A stretch of 64,000 nucleotides of DNA from Acidilobaceae archaeon. Lineage in GTDB: Archaea; Thermoproteota; Thermoprotei_A; Sulfolobales; Acidilobaceae. Each line of letters begins with the position of its first letter. Within the stretch, counting starts at the first letter, position 1. Shown piece by piece: positions 25,412 to 34,198 of the stretch. Under the pieces are notes generated by a model that did no database searches, was not told where the DNA came from, and saw nothing but the letters and a program-made list of their open reading frames with translations. Location: positions 372,001 through 436,000 of the forward strand of contig JANXEI010000002.1 in assembly GCA_025058835.1 (NCBI GenBank). The letters are read 5' to 3'. Made by a program: the position numbers and the translations under genes.

Positions 25412-25693
25412 TGGCGGACGCGCTGCGCAGGACATCTGCGCAGGCGCGTTGCGCCCTGCCTGAGGTGGGAGTGGAAAGAGAGGCCCAGGCTATGGGCGCA
25501 GCAAAGCCATGGGGTCCAGGGCTCGAGGCCATGCCCCCGAGGGCGACCCCCGAGGGATGGAAGGCCCCGAGCCTTGAGCTCCATGGCTCTGCTGCACTCA
25601 TAACTTGTGTCTCTTTTTCCACTTCCACTTCACGGGGCCCCGAGGTCAGGGCGCAACGCGTTTCATGAAGTGCCCTGCGCAGCGCGTCCGCCA
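25412..25693. repeat. 282-bp imperfect palindrome (long inverted repeat)
   Basis: The outer 20 bp are perfect inverted repeats (25412-25431 against 25674-25693). Further in, 14 bp (25445-25458 against 25647-25660) are perfect; GTGGAAAgAGAG at 25471-25482 pairs with CTCTTTTTCCAC at 25611-25622; GCAGCAAAGCCATGG (25498-25512) pairs with 25581-25595 with one mismatch; GGGCTCGAGGCC (25519-25530) pairs with 25563-25573. The centre (25531-25560) carries the 10-mer CCCCCGAGGG twice (25534-25543 and 25547-25556). A transcript from either strand would form a rod of about 115 bp with bulges. It lies between the convergent rps8 and ion transporter genes, ending 7 bp from the transporter stop. No flanking target duplication is visible. 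Both arms translate to related peptides (ADALRR...RCAL...), so the arms may be diverged inverted copies of one segment. Function unknown. Confidence 0.9.
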
Positions 25694-25699
25694 CTTCTC

Positions 25700-26995
25700 T
25701 CACCAGAACTGCATGACCAGCAGCGATATCACGAAGTGGACCGTTAGTGAAACCAGGGTGAAGGGCACGGTGATCTTCATCCAATCCCTCCAGCTAGTTC
25801 TCCCCCTCTCTTTCTCTGCCAGCAGCAGGGACAGGTAGAGGGCCGGAGCACCGGTAATGGTAGCGTTGCTCCCCAAAGTCCCTGCCCAGACTATGGCCCA
25901 GTAGAAAGGCCAGGGATCTAGCGAGAAGGCCTGAGCAACCTCCTTCACAGTCACCAGGGCTACCAGTATGACCGCGTCGTGCTCCACAAAAGAGGAGAGG
26001 GCTGCCGTGAGCCAATACACCGCGCCGAAGGAGAGGGTAGGCTCTGCGAGAAGGGACGAATAGATGAGGTCAGAGAAGCTGTCTATCACGCCGCCCTTCT
26101 TTAGCCCTCCCACAAGGCTGAAGAGAGTCGCATAGAATATGAAGACCCTCCACTCCATGTCCCTCAGGACCTCTTCGAAGGAGGGGACCTCCCTCTTCCC
26201 ATACGTCCTTATGACTTCGAGGAGGGCTGCAACGCCTATTCCGACGGAGACTGCAATGGCACCTAGCTCTACCCCCAGCAGAGGCCTGAGCGAGGCGAGG
26301 AGGACGAAGGCTGCGAAGCCGCCTATGGCAAGGGAGGCAGTGAGCTTGTCAAAGGCCTTCGGCCTCTCCACATCTATGTCCACCTGCCGGCCAGCGCCGC
26401 CGAACCAGGGCCTGTAGAATATGGCTAACGTTATGAGGAAGGAGAGGGTTAGGAGGAAGAGGGTGCCCGGCGTGTTACGGAACCATATGAAGTCGAGGAA
26501 CTCTGCGCCAGCCACGCTGTGAAGCAGCTGAGGCGGTAGGTCGCCTAGGAGGAGCCCCGTGCCCATGTAGTTTGCCGCGAGCCCCACTATCATTGATGCC
26601 GTGAGAGGATCCTTGTTCACCGTCTTTGCCGCCTTTACGGCAAGGCCCCCGAAGAGAAGGATCACGAGAACGTTGTCGACGAAGAGCGTGGTGAACGAAG
26701 CTATCAGGGCAAGGGAGAGGAGAAACGCTGCGTAGGAGTGGGTTCTCCTCGAGACCTCATAAACTATGTATTCGGGCAGCTGGGACTTGGAGAGGTAGCC
26801 TGAGAGGGTCCACATGCCCAGAAGGATCATCATGACGTTCCAGTCTATTGCCTTGAAGGCATCGACGAAGGAGTAGCTGGCGGAGAGCAGGATCATGACT
26901 ATGAGCCCCGCAAAGGCCACGAGCGACCTTTCCATGGGGAGGAAGATGATGCCCAGTATTGTTAAGAGGAACACTACTAGAGCCGGAGTGTCCAC
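25700..26995 (-). CDS. Ion transporter superfamily permease (ArsB/NhaD/CitM-like)
   Basis: A 431-residue membrane protein with 11-12 helices in two homologous halves, as in the IT superfamily (ArsB, NhaD, SLC13/DASS). Recognisable features: TLFVDNVLVILLFGGLAV near residue 105, the ANYMGTGLLLGDLPPQ hairpin near 145, and in the second half FVEHDAVILVALVTV (about 345) and WAGTLGSNATITGAPAL (about 375), the repeated ion/substrate loop. It could carry Na+/H+, a dicarboxylate or an oxyanion; sequence does not decide. The start is GTG at 26995. It resembles the second transporter at 53151-54428, so the window has two paralogs. The palindrome follows its stop. Confidence 0.85.
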   Translation of the reverse strand: MDTPALVVFLLTILGIIFLPMERSLVAFAGLIVMILLSASYSFVDAFKAIDWNVMMILLGMWTLSGYLSKSQLPEYIVYEVSRRTHSYAAFLLSLALIASFTTLFVDNVLVILLFGGLAVKAAKTVNKDPLTASMIVGLAANYMGTGLLLGDLPPQLLHSVAGAEFLDFIWFRNTPGTLFLLTLSFLITLAIFYRPWFGGAGRQVDIDVERPKAFDKLTASLAIGGFAAFVLLASLRPLLGVELGAIAVSVGIGVAALLEVIRTYGKREVPSFEEVLRDMEWRVFIFYATLFSLVGGLKKGGVIDSFSDLIYSSLLAEPTLSFGAVYWLTAALSSFVEHDAVILVALVTVKEVAQAFSLDPWPFYWAIVWAGTLGSNATITGAPALYLSLLLAEKERGRTSWRDWMKITVPFTLVSLTVHFVISLLVMQFW

Positions 26996-27055
26996 TCAAG
27001 ACACCGCCGCCTGGAGGGTGACCTTCTGGTCCTTAAGGGCTTAAACTTGCCGTCC

Positions 27056-29377
27056 CTAGCAGAGGCCTAGGGAGAAGCAACCGACAGCAAGCTGGCCGAG
27101 GGCTATGGAGCCGTCGTTCGGCGGCACTCCCCTAGGGAGAAGGGCCTTTACACCTCCCTCGCTCAGGGACTCCCTTATGCCCCTCACTATGTAAGTGTTT
27201 ACTGAGGCCCCCCCGCTGATCAATACTACGTCGCTTCTTGTCCCTCTTCTCCCCTTGAGAGCAGCGAGGGCCACCTTCCCGAAGGCGCGCCCCACGCTCA
27301 TCTGGACGGTGACTGCCACGTCTTTCAACGATTCGCCGCCGTTCATAGCGAGGTCTAGGAGCGGTTTCACGTCGATAGTGCTCCAGCTGCCCCCTCTCAC
27401 CTCTGCCTCCACGTCCAACATCTTACCGCCGCGTGCAGCCGCTTCTAGTAACATGGGAGGTTCCCCCTCGAAAGTCCTCACGGCGCACACGCCTAGAAGG
27501 GCGGCAAAGGCGTCCAGAACCCTCCCCAGGCTGCTGGTCTCTACGCCCTTCTGCCTCCTGGCCAGCTCGTAAGTTATTTGCGCTTCCTTTCGGCCGTGGG
27601 GGAGAGATCTCAGTAAACTCCTCCTCTCAAGGAGCGCCATCACCTCCTCTTCAGGATAGCCGAAAGAGGCGAGCAGGGAGATGAGAGGTTTGGCTGGATA
27701 GTAGGCGGCGCTGTCTCCGCCTGGCAGGCTGAAGGGCCTCAGGCTCCCCACCCTCTCAAACGCCTCGTAGCTGCTCAGCAGGACCTCTCCGCCCCAGATG
27801 CTCCCGCCGGGGCCGAAGCCCGTCCCATCGATCGTGACGGCTACCACCCTCTCCTCCGCCCCCAGTCCTACATCTATCATTGCGGCCGCGGCGTGAGCGT
27901 GATGGTGCTGTACCTCCACCACCTCGACGCCAAGCTCTTTAGCCAGCCTCTCTGCGACAGCCCTGTTGTGGTACAGGGGGTGCATGTCTCGGGCAACAAA
28001 GGAGGGCTTCAGCCCGTAGGCCTTCGTGAACCATCTCACCTCCCTGTCCAGCTCCTCTAAGGTGCCAGGCTCGTCCACATCGCCTATGTACTGGGTCAGC
28101 ACGGCCCTCCTCTCGAACCCCACCCCTCCTGCCGTTTGCAGTTCTGCGCCCACTGCAACGCCATCGGGCATGGAGAACGGCAGCTCTATCCAAGCAGGGG
28201 CATAACCTCTGCCTCTCCTCAGGAGAACAGGCTCTCCGTCAGTGAACCTTACCACGCTGTCGTCAACTCTATGTACTACCTTGCGCTCGTGCTCTATAAT
28301 GTAGTCCACTAGCCCCTCGAGCTCTCGCAGGACGCACGTAAGCTCCGTGGACATAGGCCTTCCATGGACGTTGGCGCTCGTCATGATCAGGAAGCCGTCC
28401 CTTACCTCTCGGAGCAGTAGGAGCTGGAAGCCTGTGTAGGGCAACATGATCCCGAGCTCTGCGAGGCCTGGCGCTACTAGCTCAGAGACGGGTATGCCCT
28501 CCTTCTTGGGGAGCAACAGGATCGGCCGCTGAGGAGACGTCAGGAGCTCCCGGGCGCCCGGCGGGAGATCCACGAGGGCTGAGACCACAGATATGTCTCG
28601 CGCCATGAGCGCAAAGGGCTTAGTGGGCCTCCTTTTCCTCTCCCTTAGCCTCCTCACTACTTCGTCATCTGAAGCTAGGGCCGCAATGTGGTATCCCCCT
28701 ACTCCCTTTATCGCCAGTATCTTACCCTCTTCTAGGGCCCTCGCAGCGAAACTAATCGCGTCGGCAACCGTCAGCTTCTCCCCCCTAGATGAGAGAACGA
28801 GGGTCCTTGGCCCGCATAGGGAACAGCTGATGCCCTGCGCATGGAACCTCCTCTCGTTCTGAGGATCGCGGTAGTCCCTCTCGCACTCCTCGCATAGGGG
28901 GAACTCCGTCATGGCTGTGTTCTTCCGGTCATAGGGAACGTCGAAGAGCATCGAGAAGCGGGGGCCGCACCATGCGCAGCTGTTCCAATGGTATCGCGAA
29001 AACCTGCTCCCCCGGCCCAACACCTCCTCGGCGCAGTCGTTACAGATCGCTATGTCTGGAGGGATCATGCTCCTCACCACGCGGGAGCCGCTGCTCTCCA
29101 TGATGACAAAGGAGTCGTAGCCGCGAGGGCTCTCCTCTGTCGTCCTGATCTCGTCTATCCTTGAGGGCGGCGGCTTCTCCAGCGATAACCTCTTTAGGAA
29201 CTCCTCGACCCTTTCAGCCTCACCCTCTACCCATATCTCCACCTCACTGCCTCCCATGTTCCTAACATATCCGCGAAGTCCCAGGGTCGTGGCTAGCCTG
29301 AACACGAAAGGTCTGAAGCCTACGCCTTGGACTATGCCCACTGCGCTTACGCGGACAGCCCTAGACGCCTTGCCCAC
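27056..29377 (-). CDS. hypF: Hydrogenase maturation carbamoyltransferase HypF
   Basis: Makes the thiocyanate-bound cyanide precursor on HypE for the NiFe(CN)2CO centre from carbamoyl phosphate. From GTG at 29377 it has 773 residues, the family length. Order of domains: acylphosphatase (VRVSAVGIVQGVGFRPFVFRLA, about 10-90), two zinc-finger sets (CNDCAEE, CAWCGPRFSM, CEECERDY, CSLCGP; about 105-190), YrdC-like domain (about 200-385; KGVGGYHIAALASDDEVVRRLRERK), and Kae1-like ATP-dependent domain (VQHHHAHAAAAMIDVGL near 480). The longer open frame to 29476 is not needed. It overlaps the upstream 197-codon gene by 31 bp. The other hyp genes are on the opposite strand beyond the hydrogenase genes. 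Confidence 0.96.
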   Translation of the reverse strand: MGKASRAVRVSAVGIVQGVGFRPFVFRLATTLGLRGYVRNMGGSEVEIWVEGEAERVEEFLKRLSLEKPPPSRIDEIRTTEESPRGYDSFVIMESSGSRVVRSMIPPDIAICNDCAEEVLGRGSRFSRYHWNSCAWCGPRFSMLFDVPYDRKNTAMTEFPLCEECERDYRDPQNERRFHAQGISCSLCGPRTLVLSSRGEKLTVADAISFAARALEEGKILAIKGVGGYHIAALASDDEVVRRLRERKRRPTKPFALMARDISVVSALVDLPPGARELLTSPQRPILLLPKKEGIPVSELVAPGLAELGIMLPYTGFQLLLLREVRDGFLIMTSANVHGRPMSTELTCVLRELEGLVDYIIEHERKVVHRVDDSVVRFTDGEPVLLRRGRGYAPAWIELPFSMPDGVAVGAELQTAGGVGFERRAVLTQYIGDVDEPGTLEELDREVRWFTKAYGLKPSFVARDMHPLYHNRAVAERLAKELGVEVVEVQHHHAHAAAAMIDVGLGAEERVVAVTIDGTGFGPGGSIWGGEVLLSSYEAFERVGSLRPFSLPGGDSAAYYPAKPLISLLASFGYPEEEVMALLERRSLLRSLPHGRKEAQITYELARRQKGVETSSLGRVLDAFAALLGVCAVRTFEGEPPMLLEAAARGGKMLDVEAEVRGGSWSTIDVKPLLDLAMNGGESLKDVAVTVQMSVGRAFGKVALAALKGRRGTRSDVVLISGGASVNTYIVRGIRESLSEGGVKALLPRGVPPNDGSIALGQLAVGCFSLGLC

Positions 29378-29940
29378 TCCTTTACCCCCTCTGTTAGCTC
29401 GCCCCACCTCACGAGGCCAAGCTTCTCCTGCAACTCCATCGCGAAGTCGATCCTCTGGAAGGTGGGGGTGAACCATAAAGCGATTGCCTCCTCCGTCCCC
29501 ACGGCATATTCCAGCTCTTCGGGGGTCGTGAGAACGGCTAGCCCGAGGCGCTCCAGTTGACTAAGAATCGCTGGCGGATTTGCTGCTCGTCTTAGCTTCT
29601 CACGGAGCCTGAACCTAATGGTCCAGAGGTCCGTCTCTCCCCATCCCATAAAGTTCTTGTCGAGCCCAATTGCTCTCGGCAACTCCTCCCACAGTATCCG
29701 GGGCTCCCCTTCCCCAACTTCTGCTATCTTTACATGAAAATTTTCTAGTCCCGCTACCGCAAGGCCTACCCCTGTAACGTTGCCGAGGGGATCGCGGAGC
29801 TCCAGGATAACATAACGAGCTGCCCTTCCCTTGTAAGCTATCCTCACCTTTCCTCTATCCACCTGGAAGTCTATTGGGAAACCGTACAGGAGGGCTCTAG
29901 AGAGAGCTTTCCTCACGATCTCTTCCAATGGGGGCACCAA
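29347..29940 (-). CDS. Unknown protein between hydrogenase large subunit and hypF
   Basis: A 197-residue soluble protein I do not recognise. It has no cysteines, no signal peptide and no membrane helix. Residues 1-110 look like a mixed alpha/beta domain (IDFQVDRGKVRIAYKG, YVILELRDPLGNVTGVGLAV), 110-197 are mostly helical with GWGETDLWTIRFRLREKLRRA and a charged tail. It starts at TTG 29940 or GTG 29937, straight after a T-rich stretch, and overlaps hypF by 31 bp, so it is likely translated with hypF. Its position suggests a role in hydrogenase assembly, but nothing in the sequence proves this. Confidence 0.7.
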   Translation of the reverse strand: MVPPLEEIVRKALSRALLYGFPIDFQVDRGKVRIAYKGRAARYVILELRDPLGNVTGVGLAVAGLENFHVKIAEVGEGEPRILWEELPRAIGLDKNFMGWGETDLWTIRFRLREKLRRAANPPAILSQLERLGLAVLTTPEELEYAVGTEEAIALWFTPTFQRIDFAMELQEKLGLVRWGELTEGVKEWARRLGLSA

Positions 29941-29960
29941 AGAAAAAGAAAAAAGAAAAT
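29941..29960 (-). terminator. T-rich terminator after the hydrogenase structural genes
   Basis: The minus strand reads ATTTTCTTTTTTCTTTTTCT beginning 15 nt after the large-subunit stop. This is a strong candidate for archaeal intrinsic termination. Some read-through or a separate promoter would be needed for the genes that follow. Confidence 0.6.
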
Positions 29961-29974
29961 CTTAGGCTCTGTGC

Positions 29975-31846
29975 CTATACGTTGACCGTCATATCGGTGA
30001 CGACCTTCTCGACCACTTTGAGAACTCTTCCGTCATTCGCGAACTCTATGTGTACAGCACATGCTAGACACGGATCGAAGCTCCTGATGGCCCTCACGAC
30101 GTCAAGTCCCTCCCACTTGTCAGGCGGGAGCTCCTCAGTGATCACTATGTTAGACACTGCGGCCTCGAAGGGACCTGGCGCATAGCGACGGGGATCAGTT
30201 ACCCTCTTTTCGTCCCGTGAGGAGGCGTTCTCAGTGGTGGGGGCGTGAGCCTGGTAGTTCAAAGTCTTCCCTCCCCTCTGCACTATCCAGTGCCTCACAG
30301 AGCCTCTCGGCGCCTCCAAGAACCCTGCTCCGCGAGTGATAGAGCTCGGCACCTTCCATGGCCTGGAGGACTTCCTCTTCCCCTGCTTCAGCAGCTCCAT
30401 TGCCTGCAACACGTTATGCCAAACGCCTGCTGCTATCATGAGGAGGCAGTAGGCCCTTCCCCACAGCCTGTATATGGTAGTGCTGTGGCCCGGCACGTTC
30501 CAGTCTATTGTGTCCTCCTCCCACACTGTGGATGGGAGCTCTCCTGTCACGGCGCGTGGCAGAGTCACCTCCACCTTCCCGTTGCCCGCCCTGATGAGGC
30601 CGCCGGCTGTGGTGGAGGCGCGGCGGGAGTGGACGTATACCCTTGGGTAGGGTCCTAACTCTATGGGTCCTATCGTGCCGTCCTTCCAGACCTTGTTCAC
30701 GCGGACGACCCAGGAGTACTTCTCGTTCCAGTCAAGTCTCACGGGCTTGGGCACTGTGACCTTGTTCCAGGGGTGGTACGCAGGGTCCTCCTTGCCCCAG
30801 AGCAGCTTGTTGCCCAGCGGATCCTCCTCCGTGTACCACTCCTCTTTCCTCACCTTGTCCTTCCACTCGTCGTAGAAGGCCATGTCTACATGCTCCATAG
30901 TAGATGCGTTCATATCCGTGTACTTTGTGCTCACTAGCTCTCCGTCAAGAACCATGCCTGGCTTGAATATGCGTGCCTCAGCCGCTCCGTCCATGGCCTT
31001 GTAGAAGTCCTCCCAGCTCACATAGTCACCAATGGCAGAGTACTTCTCTGGGTCCTCGAAAAGGCCTACGCTCATGACTCTCGGCTTTTCGTAAGTGAGC
31101 CCTACCATCTCGTAGCCTATGTTCTTGTAGAAGTTCAGGAGGTCCTCCCAGACGTAGTAATTGAACTTCACCCATGCAGTTAGCTTCACTAGCCTATACG
31201 TTATAGCAATAAGGGTTTCCTCTATGTCATATGTGTTTGTCTGAATCCCTCCGGGTATGAGGACGTTCGGATGGGGATGCTTGCCGTAAATAAGGACTCC
31301 AGCCTCCCTTGCTATTCTCTGGAAGTAAGCCGCTAGCTGCCACATCCTCCCTGACACTGGGTTCAGAGCCCTCATTATGTCGGATATCTTCTCGAACCCG
31401 TGCCTGTCCCTGTTCTGTGCGAGGGTCCTCTCTGCCTCGGAGAAGACGCTGGGGGTGAACTTTTTCAGCAGGGCCTCGCTGTAGTCAGGACCCTCCAGCA
31501 GGTTCAAAATGATGGTGTGATCATATAGGTACTCATCCATGCCAAAGCCAATGTTCCTCAGCACCACTCCTAGGGGTTCTGGGCTTACGCCGTAGGCCAT
31601 GTCCACAGTTATCGCTGAGGCGTTAGCGTGGGAGGAGCCACACACTCCACAGAACCTGCTCGTTATAGGCGGCATATCCTCTGGTCTTCTGCCTACGGCG
31701 AAGACCTCGAAGCCCCTGAAGGCTGTAGCGAACACCCTCACGCTGTCGTGGTTCGGCCTCCTCTTGTTAACGTCCACTATCAACCTTGCGCCTAGATGGC
31801 CCTCGATCCTAGTAATGGGATCGACCACGAGTTCCCTTACCGTCAT
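29975..31846 (-). CDS. hynL: [NiFe] hydrogenase large subunit, membrane-bound uptake type (group 1)
   Basis: Carries the NiFe(CN)2CO active site. It has 623 residues. L1 motif RFCGVCGSSH gives Cys66 and Cys69; L2 motif DPCLACAVH gives Cys593 and Cys596. The 24 residues after His599 should be removed by the HycI-type protease at 40948, once nickel is in. No signal of its own: it would be exported with the small subunit's TAT signal. The sequence is of the crenarchaeal type (group 1g in the hydrogenase scheme, by overall resemblance only). It overlaps the cytochrome b gene by 4 bp and is the last gene of the S-cytb-L operon. Confidence 0.97.
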   Translation of the reverse strand: MTVRELVVDPITRIEGHLGARLIVDVNKRRPNHDSVRVFATAFRGFEVFAVGRRPEDMPPITSRFCGVCGSSHANASAITVDMAYGVSPEPLGVVLRNIGFGMDEYLYDHTIILNLLEGPDYSEALLKKFTPSVFSEAERTLAQNRDRHGFEKISDIMRALNPVSGRMWQLAAYFQRIAREAGVLIYGKHPHPNVLIPGGIQTNTYDIEETLIAITYRLVKLTAWVKFNYYVWEDLLNFYKNIGYEMVGLTYEKPRVMSVGLFEDPEKYSAIGDYVSWEDFYKAMDGAAEARIFKPGMVLDGELVSTKYTDMNASTMEHVDMAFYDEWKDKVRKEEWYTEEDPLGNKLLWGKEDPAYHPWNKVTVPKPVRLDWNEKYSWVVRVNKVWKDGTIGPIELGPYPRVYVHSRRASTTAGGLIRAGNGKVEVTLPRAVTGELPSTVWEEDTIDWNVPGHSTTIYRLWGRAYCLLMIAAGVWHNVLQAMELLKQGKRKSSRPWKVPSSITRGAGFLEAPRGSVRHWIVQRGGKTLNYQAHAPTTENASSRDEKRVTDPRRYAPGPFEAAVSNIVITEELPPDKWEGLDVVRAIRSFDPCLACAVHIEFANDGRVLKVVEKVVTDMTVNV

Positions 31847-32838
31847 GCCTTCCCACCCCTTAACTCATCGACCCAGAGGGGCCACTCCTCCTTAGCCGCC
31901 TCCTCGTGAACCTTCCCTGTTATGAGCACAGGATCGAGGGGGAAGTACTCAGGCCTTATGCTGGTCATGAAGACGTGGAACGCAATTAGGATGGTGAGGA
32001 AGAGGGTGGAGTACAGATGCACCCACCACGCTAGCCCGTCCAACGATTGCATACCGTAAAGTGCCATGCTCATCCCCGTCGCCCCGCTTATAATCAGGAA
32101 AGCCCCAATCGCGTAGTATGCCAAGGTCTGAGTGGGGAGGTACTTGTGGTACTTGCCGTGCTCCTTCTTGATGAAGAAAAGCCACAGGTAGTAGTCGAGC
32201 AGCTGGAACGGCAAGGAGGGGATTAGCTTCAGCAGCGGGAACTTGTCTATAGCTCTCCATATGCCGAGGTCAACCGCGTAGAGGAGGAAGAGGGTAAAGT
32301 AGCGAGCTATGTGGAGAGTGACGGCGAAAAAGATGATGTAGCCGCCAATAACGTGGAGGTTAGCGAGCACGTCCCTTCCCCCAATGTATAGGAAGTTGTA
32401 TACGTAGCCGTTGTCGGCAAAGTAAAGCGTGTAGCCTGTGAAGAGGGCAAGCAAGAAGCCTATCACCAGCATCATATGGTTCACCCTGTCAAAGAGCGGT
32501 ATCCTCTCAATATACTTCTCCGAGCTCTCCTTACGCAGAAGCAGAGACAGCCCCCACTTCCCTGAGTGCGAGAAGCCCAAGCTCAGGTACCTTGCGCCCG
32601 TGTATATGCCGACCACGAGTAGGAAAACTGCCATGACGGCTAGGGCGACCTTTGCTACAGGGATCCACCACTCCCAGCTGGTGAGGGCAGGGGCTGCCGG
32701 GGCCATGCGGAGCTCCCCGATCATCTCTCCCAACGGAGCCACGGCGACGTAGTAAGTTAGCACTGCTGCAAGGGTCCAGTGGATTACCCCTACTGCCACG
32801 TTTAGCAGGCCGAGCCAGAGCCTATGCATGGCTCCCAC
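31843..32838 (-). CDS. Hydrogenase-linked cytochrome b subunit
   Basis: A 331-residue membrane protein with about six helices (roughly residues 5-30, 48-75, 110-135, 155-180, 235-260, 275-300). Histidines suited to bind two b haems lie in helices: NHMMLVIGF, NLHVIGGYIIFF with TLHIARY, and WWVHLYSTLFLTILIAFHVFM. It should pass electrons from the small subunit to the quinone pool. Position between small and large subunit genes and 17-bp overlap with the small-subunit gene support a single complex. Resembles the Isp1/HynC-type cytochromes; the exact family cannot be fixed. Confidence 0.88.
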   Translation of the reverse strand: MGAMHRLWLGLLNVAVGVIHWTLAAVLTYYVAVAPLGEMIGELRMAPAAPALTSWEWWIPVAKVALAVMAVFLLVVGIYTGARYLSLGFSHSGKWGLSLLLRKESSEKYIERIPLFDRVNHMMLVIGFLLALFTGYTLYFADNGYVYNFLYIGGRDVLANLHVIGGYIIFFAVTLHIARYFTLFLLYAVDLGIWRAIDKFPLLKLIPSLPFQLLDYYLWLFFIKKEHGKYHKYLPTQTLAYYAIGAFLIISGATGMSMALYGMQSLDGLAWWVHLYSTLFLTILIAFHVFMTSIRPEYFPLDPVLITGKVHEEAAKEEWPLWVDELRGGKA

Positions 32839-34087
32839 CCCTCTTGCTCTTCAAATAGGCGAGCGCCCCGCTCGCTACCCCAATGACTGCTGCTGCAGCT
32901 GCCGCTCCTACCAACGCGTTGAAGAGATCCTTTGTGCTTGCGAACACGTAAGGTAACTTCTCGTAGAAGGGCTCGAAGCTGTCGGAGAAGCCGGGCTCGT
33001 GGCAGCCCATACACACGGAACCCTGCCTAACACACCCTCCCACTCCACTAACCCAGCCCAGCCTGTTCCATGGGCAGTGCGAGACGGGTCCCTTGCAGCC
33101 CACTCCCCACAGGCAGTACTGGGAGCCGTCGCCGGGGTACTTCCTCCAACGCCCTGCGGCATAATGGCCTGCCCTGGGGCAGTTGTTGTGAGTGGTCTCG
33201 AGGAAGAAGTACTTGGGCCTTGCAAGCTCATCGAACTGGTCGCGGGTGAGGGGCATGAGGCCCTCCAAGGCCAGCACCACGTGGGCCAAGGTCTTGAGGG
33301 TTGCATCGCCGTTGGCAGGGCATCCGGGGACGGAGACGAAGGGCTTACAGTTCTGGAGCAGTTTACAATCCCTCCCCTCCAGGAAGCGCCTGTACGGCTC
33401 TGCCTCCTCGCCCAGAAGGCTCAGGAGGCCCTTGAAGCCCTTTGCCTTGTTGTCCAGGAAGCCTACGCAGCCCGTAGGGGACATGCTCCGGCCGAGCTTC
33501 GGGTACTCTAGGAAAGCCGTGAAGCCGTACTTCTTGAAGAACTCCTGCTCTATGACGCGGTTAGAGTATATTCCGCCATAGCTCGAGCAGTTCCCAACGG
33601 CAACTACTGCAGCAGCCCTCTTCATGAGCCTCCTTATCCACTCTAGACAGGACACGGGCTCCCCGTGCTCCTTCCCCACGTAGCACCAGTAGTTGCTCCC
33701 GGGCGGCCCTCCCGCTTTCTCGTCCACTGCTATGGTTCCTTCTACTACGAGCACGAAGGGGTCTAGCTCGCCGGCTACGGCTCTATACAATATGTCCATG
33801 GCGCTCTTCCCCCACTCTGGCATGACAGCATCGTGGAACGCAAGGTTCACAGTGCCAGGCCCTACGGCATGTAAGTGGCCTGCTAACACTTGCAGGATGT
33901 CTGGGTCAGTGGCAAGGAGGAGGGCACTGGTGTCTCCGGTACAGGACTGGGCCTCGAACCAAATGATGTTGTACTTGCCCTTACCCACGGCTTGAGCTGC
34001 AGCTCTCACGACCCTGTCCCAGTCGATTGCAGCAAGGGCTGCAGAGGCAGCAGCGATCTTCATGAAATCCCTTCTACTTATTCTCAT
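32822..34087 (-). CDS. hynS: [NiFe] hydrogenase small subunit, TAT-exported
   Basis: A 421-residue iron-sulfur subunit. The twin-arginine signal SRRDFMKIAAASAALAA is at residues 4-20. Cluster motifs: proximal at Cys49 in QSCTGD, where the second cysteine of the usual CxxC is Asp52, then GNCSSYGG and PGCPANG; distal HNNCPRAG with CLWGVGC; medial HCPWN and GCVRQGSVCMGC. A C-terminal membrane helix (about 390-412) anchors it. Three Cys plus one Asp at the proximal cluster is known from actinobacterial-type (group 1h) hydrogenases that work in air. ATG start at 34087. First gene of the operon, divergent from hypA. Confidence 0.96.
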   Translation of the reverse strand: MRISRRDFMKIAAASAALAAIDWDRVVRAAAQAVGKGKYNIIWFEAQSCTGDTSALLLATDPDILQVLAGHLHAVGPGTVNLAFHDAVMPEWGKSAMDILYRAVAGELDPFVLVVEGTIAVDEKAGGPPGSNYWCYVGKEHGEPVSCLEWIRRLMKRAAAVVAVGNCSSYGGIYSNRVIEQEFFKKYGFTAFLEYPKLGRSMSPTGCVGFLDNKAKGFKGLLSLLGEEAEPYRRFLEGRDCKLLQNCKPFVSVPGCPANGDATLKTLAHVVLALEGLMPLTRDQFDELARPKYFFLETTHNNCPRAGHYAAGRWRKYPGDGSQYCLWGVGCKGPVSHCPWNRLGWVSGVGGCVRQGSVCMGCHEPGFSDSFEPFYEKLPYVFASTKDLFNALVGAAAAAAVIGVASGALAYLKSKRGGSHA

Positions 34088-34127
34088 AACGGCTCAGCAC
34101 CATACTAAGAAGAAAGAGAGCTCGGTT

Positions 34128-34139
34128 CCTATAAATCTA
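34128..34139 (-). promoter_or_regulatory. TATA box of the hydrogenase operon
   Basis: Minus-strand TAGATTTATAGG, about 46 nt before the ATG of the small subunit, predicting a leader of about 20 nt. The divergent hypA box is 60 bp away, so the 148-bp gap could be regulated from a shared site; the AT-rich stretch at 34141-34165 is a place to look. Confidence 0.6.
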
Positions 34140-34198
34140 TGCATTAAATAATGATTTGAGTGATGCAAACACTGTTAAAATCAGACTTTTGCGGAACA

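Noticed and set aside
25412-25693. SRP RNA or RNase P RNA as explanation of the palindrome
   Set aside because: The length suits, but the SRP helix 8 motif (GGAAGGAGCAG type) and the RNase P GAGGAAAGUC and ACAGAA motifs are absent.
25374-25784. Open frames on both strands across the palindrome
   Set aside because: They arise from the inverted repeat itself, have no ribosome binding sites and run into the transporter gene.
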